Below are positions 29,754-34,040 of a stretch of 34,040 nt of DNA, in pieces. Position numbers and translations under genes: made by a program. The notes below the pieces were generated by a model. The model worked only from the letters and a program-made list of their open reading frames with translations. It was not told where the DNA came from and did no database searches. This DNA comes from Gammaproteobacteria bacterium SG8_30. Lineage in GTDB: Bacteria > Pseudomonadota > Gammaproteobacteria > Steroidobacterales > Steroidobacteraceae. Where the stretch lies: positions 1-34,040 of the forward strand of contig LJNS01000019.1 of the NCBI GenBank assembly GCA_001303245.1, read 5' to 3'. How positions within the stretch are numbered: position 1 is the stretch's first letter; each line of letters opens with the position of its first letter.

Positions 29754-30509
29754 TTGCTCCCGCCGCGCGTCAATGTATTCCTGGTCGTGGGCGGCCGGTA
29801 CCACGACATGGACTTCGCGCGGCTCGAGCTGCTCAAGCTGCTCGGCGAGCACGAGCGTATCCGCACGCGGGTCGCGGAGGACTACCGCGACCTCGACGCG
29901 ATCCTCGCGGCCGACCTGCTCGTCACCTACACCGTCGACGTGGTGCCGGACGAGTCGTCGGCCGCGCGGCTACGCGACTGGGTCGCTTCCGGCAGGCGCT
30001 GGCTGGCACTGCACGGCACCAACTCCATCCTGAAGTGGTCCAAGCAGCACAAGGCCTGGGGGGCGACACGAAGCTCGCCCGTCTTCATGGACACCATCGG
30101 CAGCCAGTTCCTGGCCCACCCGCCGATCGCGCCCTATCGCGTCGAGGTGACCCGGCCCGACCACCCGCTGGTCGCTGGAATCGAGCCCTTCGACGCAGAC
30201 GACGAGCTCTACCTCTCGGAGTTGCACCCGCCGTTCGAGACGCTGCTGCACACCCGCTGGACCGGCGACGTGCCGCTGTTCGTGGACCAGGACTGGCGAG
30301 CGGACGAGCCGCGCCCGGTGATGTACCTGAAGCGTATCGGGGACGGCGAGGTCCTCTACCTCACGCTCGGCCATGCGCGCGGGCACTACGACATGCAGCC
30401 GCTGATGGCGGAGTACCCGGACGTCGAGCGCGGCAGCTGGAAGACGCCCGCGTTCTACGAGCTACTCAGGCGCGGCCTTCGCTGGTCCGCGCGGATGACG
30501 GAGGCCTGA
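29754..30509 (+). CDS. ThuA-like domain protein (class I glutamine amidotransferase-like fold)
   Basis: A 251-residue protein of the ThuA family, whose biochemical roles are poorly known (trehalose utilisation in rhizobia; other members act in sugar or glycoside pathways). Visible blocks: NVFLVVGGRYHDMDFARLEL at the N-terminus, a Rossmann-like AADLLVTYTVDVVPDESSAA with GRRWLALHGTNSILKW (a ThuA His-Gly-Thr region), and the C-terminal PVMYLKRIGDGEVLYLTLGH then ARGHYDMQPL. The start is TTG 29754, one base after the preceding TGA, so translation is probably by reinitiation. It is followed one base after its stop by the Rieske oxygenase gene. Its presence between a dehydrogenase and a Rieske oxygenase is unusual and its role here is unknown. 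Confidence 0.8.
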   Translation: MLPPRVNVFLVVGGRYHDMDFARLELLKLLGEHERIRTRVAEDYRDLDAILAADLLVTYTVDVVPDESSAARLRDWVASGRRWLALHGTNSILKWSKQHKAWGATRSSPVFMDTIGSQFLAHPPIAPYRVEVTRPDHPLVAGIEPFDADDELYLSELHPPFETLLHTRWTGDVPLFVDQDWRADEPRPVMYLKRIGDGEVLYLTLGHARGHYDMQPLMAEYPDVERGSWKTPAFYELLRRGLRWSARMTEA

Positions 30510-30510
30510 G

Positions 30511-31887
30511 ATGGCGACCGACCCGGAGGACCTCGACCGCGAAGCCCTGCTCGAGCGCTCTCGTGCCCCGGCCTTCAAGCCGGTTAAACGCGTCGCGCCG
30601 GAGCAGAGTCCGGAGACGCCGGCGGAGAAGGCGCCCGATCCCGATCTCGGGCACGACCTGATCCGGAAGGAGCGCTATACCTCGCCCGAGTTCATGCGAC
30701 TCGAGTGGGACCGGATCTGGACGAAGGTATGGCTGCTCGGCGGGCTCGAGTCCGACATCCCCGAGCCGGGCGACTACATCTGCACGGAGATCGGCAAGGA
30801 GAGCGTGCTGATCGTCCGCCAGAAAGACGGCGGAGTGCGGGCCTTCTACAACGTCTGCCTGCACCGGGGGAACCGGCTGCGCCCGGCGGGCATCTCGAGC
30901 GCCGACAGCTTCAAGTGCCAGTACCACCACTGGGAGTACGACCTGGACGGCAGCTTCCTGCGGATTCCCGACCTCGACACCTTCCCGCAGGGTGCGCCGC
31001 CCTGCCGCGGCCTCAGCGAGATCCCCTGCGACACCTGGGGCAGCTTCGTCTGGTTCAGCCTGAACCCCGGGGTCGAGCCGCTGCGCGAGTTCCTCGACCC
31101 GATGCCGCAGCACCTCGATCCGTACAATTTCCACAGGATGGCACTCACGCGCGACGTCACCGTCGAGTGGGACTGCAACTGGAAGACCTCGGTCGACGCC
31201 TTCAACGAGAGCTACCACGTCCAGGGCATCCATCCGCAGCTGCTCTACTACCTGCACGACCTCGACATCCAGATCGACTGCTACGAGCGTCACAACCGCT
31301 ACCTGATTCCCTTCGGCACGGTCAGCCCCCGGGTGCGGAAGCCGCCGACGATCCCGGACCCGATCAAGGTGATCATGAAGGGCGCGGGCATCGACCCGGC
31401 CGACTACGACGAGCCACTCGCCCAGATCCGGCGCGACGTGCAGAAGCACAAGCGGCGGCACGGCGCCGGGCAGGGCAAGGACTACTCGCGGCTGAACGAC
31501 GATCAGCTCACCGACGACTACCACTACCTGATCTTTCCCAACGTGACGCTCAACGTGCACGCGGACGACCTGATGCTGTTCCGGCAGCGGCCGCACCCTA
31601 CCGATCCCAACCGGATGCTCTACGACGTCTGGACCTTCGAGCTAGTGCCGGACGGCGAAGAACCGCCGCGCCGGCCGCGTCACCAGACCTTCCGGCACGG
31701 CGACAAGTCGATCGGGCTGGTGCTCGACCAGGACGCGCAGAACCTGCCGGGAGTGCAGGCCGGCATGAATTCGGATGCCTTCAAGGGTCTGTGGATCGGC
31801 TCGCAGGAACTGCGCATCCGCCACTTTCACAAGGTGATCGACGACTACGTCTACGGGCCGGGTAAGAAGCCGCCGGGCGCGACCTGA
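30511..31887 (+). CDS. Rieske non-heme iron oxygenase, alpha subunit
   Basis: A 458-residue oxygenase alpha subunit. The Rieske [2Fe-2S] cluster ligands are C116-x-H118 (VCLHRGN) and C136-x2-H139 (FKCQYHHW). The catalytic domain shows D229, H236 and H241 in VDAFNESYHVQGIHP; the third iron ligand is probably the Asp in VLDQDAQNLPGVQ near residue 411. The N-terminal 45 residues are longer than usual and proline/charge-rich. No beta subunit gene lies next to it, so it is likely a homotrimer (alpha-only type) like many monooxygenases acting on alkyl, steroid or aromatic substrates. Start ATG 30511 overlaps nothing but follows the ThuA stop by one base, with ggagg just upstream. Electrons may come from the ferredoxin at 28418-28735. 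The substrate is not identifiable from sequence. Confidence 0.92.
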   Translation: MATDPEDLDREALLERSRAPAFKPVKRVAPEQSPETPAEKAPDPDLGHDLIRKERYTSPEFMRLEWDRIWTKVWLLGGLESDIPEPGDYICTEIGKESVLIVRQKDGGVRAFYNVCLHRGNRLRPAGISSADSFKCQYHHWEYDLDGSFLRIPDLDTFPQGAPPCRGLSEIPCDTWGSFVWFSLNPGVEPLREFLDPMPQHLDPYNFHRMALTRDVTVEWDCNWKTSVDAFNESYHVQGIHPQLLYYLHDLDIQIDCYERHNRYLIPFGTVSPRVRKPPTIPDPIKVIMKGAGIDPADYDEPLAQIRRDVQKHKRRHGAGQGKDYSRLNDDQLTDDYHYLIFPNVTLNVHADDLMLFRQRPHPTDPNRMLYDVWTFELVPDGEEPPRRPRHQTFRHGDKSIGLVLDQDAQNLPGVQAGMNSDAFKGLWIGSQELRIRHFHKVIDDYVYGPGKKPPGAT

Positions 31888-31891
31888 CCGT

Positions 31892-31911
31892 GCACGGCCG
31901 CACCGCCGTGC
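31892..31911 (+). terminator. hairpin after the Rieske operon
   Basis: Five bases past the Rieske stop, gcacggc (31892-31898) pairs exactly with gccgtgc (31905-31911) around a 6-base loop. No T-run follows, so it is a candidate transcript end or stabiliser only. The rest of the gap to the next gene (to 32046) shows nothing else. Confidence 0.35.
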
Positions 31912-32046
31912 CGTCGCCCCCCGTGATCCGGCCCGTGTCGCTCCTTGCGCGGAAAAGCGGTCCTGCGAATGGCCCGATAGACGCACACGCAAAACACCCG
32001 ACCGTCTCGCGACGAAGTCGGTATGGGCTCGTGACCCGCGCGGAGT

Positions 32047-32517
32047 CTACGCGGGAGCGATTCCAGCCGACCGGAAGGCCTCTACCGACGCCTTTCTCAG
32101 GTGCTCGACCGGCTCGACACTCTCGTGGCCGCAGGCCGCGCAGCGGTACTTCGGCAGGTCGACTTTCACGCTGAAGGCACTCAATCCGCCGATCTCCAGT
32201 TCGCTTTCGGTCACAAAGTGATCGCCGCTGGCCTCATCGAGCGCCTGACCGCAACTCGGGCAGCAGTAATGCTTGCGGAACAAGCCCTTCTGCGCCGCCT
32301 CGTCGATCGGCGCAAAACTGTCGTCCGCGAGCAGCGTCTCCATCATTCGCACCGCGAATTCGGGCGCGACGAGGCGCTTGTGGCCGCCGTCGCACTGCAT
32401 CACGGGCATCCCCCGGATCCTCAGCCTGACGCCGTGCTCCTCGCCCTCGAAGCTGTCAAGCGGTCGGATCGTCATCTCGCCTTTGCACTCCTTGCAGCGC
32501 ATGGTGTTCAGTTGCAT
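32047..32517 (-). CDS. double zinc-ribbon protein of unknown function
   Basis: A 156-residue protein with two probable zinc sites: C8-x2-C11 with C42-x3-H46 (RCKECKG, then MQCDGGHKR) and C86-x2-C89 with C126-x2-C129 (CCPSCGQA, then YRCAACGHE). Each ribbon has about 30-37 residues between its pairs. The first ribbon resembles YgiT-type zinc domains of antitoxins, but there is no helix-turn-helix and no toxin gene beside it, so I do not call it an antitoxin. The ribosome site gaggagg precedes ATG 32515-32517 by 6 bases, an excellent match. It is divergent from the DoxX-like gene. Role unknown. Confidence 0.75.
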   Translation of the reverse strand: MQLNTMRCKECKGEMTIRPLDSFEGEEHGVRLRIRGMPVMQCDGGHKRLVAPEFAVRMMETLLADDSFAPIDEAAQKGLFRKHYCCPSCGQALDEASGDHFVTESELEIGGLSAFSVKVDLPKYRCAACGHESVEPVEHLRKASVEAFRSAGIAPA

Positions 32518-32640
32518 GGCGTCCTCCTCTGCGCCTTCAGGGAGAGCCCTGATCCTATGACGCTGGCCGGGGAATCTCCAGCATCTTGCGCCGCACAAGC
32601 CGGTTGACTGCGCCAGCCCCGCCGTGTTGTTCTGGTCCGC

Positions 32641-33057
32641 ATGTCTATTGCGGACTCGACGGGCCGCCGAATCGAGGCAGTCGGCTCGCTTCGCGGTGAG
32701 ATGCCGCGTCGCTGGGCGACCGGATTTCTCATCGCTTCGTATGGCATCGGTACCCCGGTCGTAGCGGCCCTGGAGTACCGGTTCGGCTCGGTCTCGACTG
32801 GCTTGGGTCTGCCGCAGGACGTGATCTTCCTTGCTGCGGCCGTTCAGCTCTGCGCATCGGTCGCGCTGCTGCTCCGGAATGCCGTGAACCTCGGAACCGC
32901 GCTGCTCACGGTCATTTCCCTTGGAACGGCAGCGGCAAGGTCTGGCTCGGGCTATTGTCATGTGGTGGCCTGCAGGCGACGCGCTCGTGCAGGGACGCTT
33001 AGCAGCAGTCGAGCACGGGATCGGACCCAGCCTCGAAAAAGACAACTCTGCTTGTAA
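32641..33057 (+). pseudogene. DoxX-like membrane protein, 3' part lost or frameshifted
   Basis: The first 98 codons of this frame encode a credible DoxX-like membrane protein: a first segment MPRRWATGFLIASYGIGTPV followed by VAALEYRFGSVSTGLGLPQD, then VIFLAAAVQLCASVALLL and NLGTALLTVISLGTAAA as further membrane segments. After residue 98 the product turns into a basic, Ser/Arg-rich tail (VACRRRARAGTLSSSRARD) that is not membrane-like. In the +2 shifted frame the same bases (about 32936-33002) read GSGKVWLGLLSCGG, which resembles the normal C-terminal end of this family. This suggests a frameshift plus an internal deletion near 32930. It is preceded by no clear ribosome site. The identification rests on the pattern of the first half and is moderate. 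Confidence 0.5.
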
Positions 33058-33059
33058 CC

Positions 33060-33095
33060 GTCAAAGTTGACCGTTTTTTGCCGGTGCCGTAGAGT
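33060..33095 (+). promoter_or_regulatory. sigma-70-like promoter for the 2-oxoacid dehydrogenase gene
   Basis: A -35 TTGACC (33067-33072; five of six match), 17-base spacer and -10 TAGAGT (33090-33095; four of six match) lie 51 bases before the E1-alpha start. An inverted repeat GTCAA (33060-33064) and TTGAC (33067-33071), two bases apart, overlaps the -35 and could be an operator. Confidence 0.6.
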
Positions 33096-33145
33096 CGCAC
33101 CTTCGGCCCGGCACGGCCGCATCCCCGCCCCGGAGGAGTCTTCCC

Positions 33146-34040
33146 GTGCAGCTCTCGCGAGACCAGTTGCTTCGCGCCTACCGCCAGATGAAGACCATCC
33201 GCGAGTTCGAGGAGCGGCTCCACGTCGAGATCCAGACCGGTGAGATCCCGGGCTTCACGCACCTGTACTCCGGCCAGGAAGCCGTCGCCGTGGGAGTCTG
33301 CGAGCACCTCTCGGACCAGGACTGGATCGCCAGCACCCACCGGGGCCACGGGCACTGCATCGCCAAGGGCTGCGACGTCACCGGCATGATGCTCGAGATC
33401 TACGGGCGTCGCGACGGGCTGTGCAAGGGCAAGGGCGGTTCGATGCACATCGCCGACATGGACAAGGGCATGCTCGGCGCCAATGCCATCGTCGGTGGCG
33501 GTCCGCCGATCGCCGTCGGCGCGGCGGTCGCCTGCAAGACGCGCGGCGACGGCCACGTCGCCGTGGCCTTCGGCGGCGACGGCAGCTGCAACCAGGGCAC
33601 GGTGTTCGAGGCGATGAACATGGCCGTAGTGCTCGAGGCCCCGGCGATCTTCGTCTTCGAAGACAACGGCTACTCGGAGCATACGGGCGCCGCCTACGCC
33701 GTCGGCTCTCAGGACATCGCTGGCCGGTCGCGAGGCTTCGGCATGCCGGCGGAGGTCTGCGACGGGGCGGACTTCTTCTCCGTGTACGAGGCCGTCGGTC
33801 GCGCAGTGGCACGCGCTCGCGCAGGCGGCGGGCCAAGCACGATCGAGGCCAAGATCACGCGCTTTTTCGGCCACTTCGAGGGCGACCCGATGCTCTACCG
33901 GGCGAAGGACGAGGTGGCGCGCCAGCGCGACACGATGGACTGCCTGAAGCACTTCCGCTCGCGGGTCGCGGCCGAGGGCTGGCTCGCGGAGTCCGACCTC
34001 GATGCGATCGACGCAGAAGTGCTGGCGCTCATCGACGAGT
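33146..34040 (+). CDS. 2-oxoacid dehydrogenase E1 component, alpha subunit (acetoin/pyruvate type), 3' end missing
   Basis: 298 codons are visible and the frame is open at the window edge. The product is a thiamine-diphosphate enzyme subunit. The cofactor motif is GDGSCNQG (144-151) with the closing N174 in FVFEDNGYSEHT; the N-terminal part has QMKTIREFEERLH, GFTHLYSGQEAVAVG and the active-site loop IASTHRGHGHCIAKG, and the KGGSMHIAD box at about 97-104. The subunit is the split alpha form used by acetoin dehydrogenase and pyruvate dehydrogenases of E1-alpha/beta type; the substrate cannot be fixed without the E1-beta gene, expected just downstream. The start is GTG 33146, with ggagga (33132-33137) 8 bases upstream. 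The Rieske cluster is nearby but a link is not shown. Confidence 0.92.
   Translation, partial: MQLSRDQLLRAYRQMKTIREFEERLHVEIQTGEIPGFTHLYSGQEAVAVGVCEHLSDQDWIASTHRGHGHCIAKGCDVTGMMLEIYGRRDGLCKGKGGSMHIADMDKGMLGANAIVGGGPPIAVGAAVACKTRGDGHVAVAFGGDGSCNQGTVFEAMNMAVVLEAPAIFVFEDNGYSEHTGAAYAVGSQDIAGRSRGFGMPAEVCDGADFFSVYEAVGRAVARARAGGGPSTIEAKITRFFGHFEGDPMLYRAKDEVARQRDTMDCLKHFRSRVAAEGWLAESDLDAIDAEVLALIDE

Noticed and set aside
32047-32517. Zinc-ribbon protein as an MqsA-like antitoxin of a toxin-antitoxin pair
   Set aside because: No helix-turn-helix and no small toxin frame adjoins it; only the first ribbon is reminiscent of the YgiT domain.

Overview
The window is GC-rich, densely packed chromosomal DNA with short intergenic gaps, many 4-base start/stop overlaps and no tRNA, rRNA, transposase, phage gene or CRISPR array that I can see. 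The gene set suggests a gammaproteobacterium with a catabolic, aerobic lifestyle: a ZapE-type ATPase, an approximately 180-kDa NAD-glutamate dehydrogenase, a cofactor-dependent phosphoglycerate mutase, paired M16 peptidases with an export signal, and a liu-type leucine pathway. The assignment is an inference from gene content; no rRNA is present to confirm it.

Layout. Positions 1-1768: the 3' part of a TetR regulator overlapping a thiolase gene. Positions 1861-8277: a divergent GntR regulator and the leucine/isovalerate operon liuA-liuB-liuC-liuD (isovaleryl-CoA dehydrogenase, methylcrotonyl-CoA carboxylase beta, methylglutaconyl-CoA hydratase, methylcrotonyl-CoA carboxylase alpha), with a FadR-type operator placed inside the operon promoter. 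Positions 8501-10063: two short-chain dehydrogenases, the second closely resembling HSD17B10 (isoleucine and beta-oxidation step). Positions 10130-16014: a coupled run of two M16 peptidase-family genes, acetoacetyl-CoA synthetase and zapE. Positions 16113-18559: a small lipoprotein, then hpd (tyrosine catabolism) divergent from a MarR regulator with a perfect 14-bp palindrome between them. Positions 18653-24293: the large NAD-glutamate dehydrogenase and gpmA.

Positions 24290-31887 hold the least familiar part: a TetR / enoyl-CoA hydratase / tandem alpha/beta-hydrolase operon on the minus strand, a divergent short-chain dehydrogenase, a [2Fe-2S] ferredoxin, and an operon of a second short-chain dehydrogenase, a ThuA-like protein and a Rieske oxygenase alpha subunit. 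A perfect 18-bp palindrome overlaps the -35 regions of the divergent ferredoxin and Rieske promoters, and a related site lies next to the TetR gene. This looks like one regulon for oxygenase-initiated breakdown of an unidentified carboxylic or CoA-linked substrate, and is my main candidate for an undescribed system. Positions 32047-33057 hold a double zinc-ribbon protein and a damaged DoxX-like membrane gene; from 33146 to the window edge is the E1-alpha subunit of a 2-oxoacid (acetoin- or pyruvate-type) dehydrogenase.

Functionally, most of the window feeds acetyl-CoA and acetoacetate: leucine through liuABCD, ketone-body activation by AacS, thiolysis by the thiolase, tyrosine through Hpd, and glutamate deamination by the glutamate dehydrogenase.
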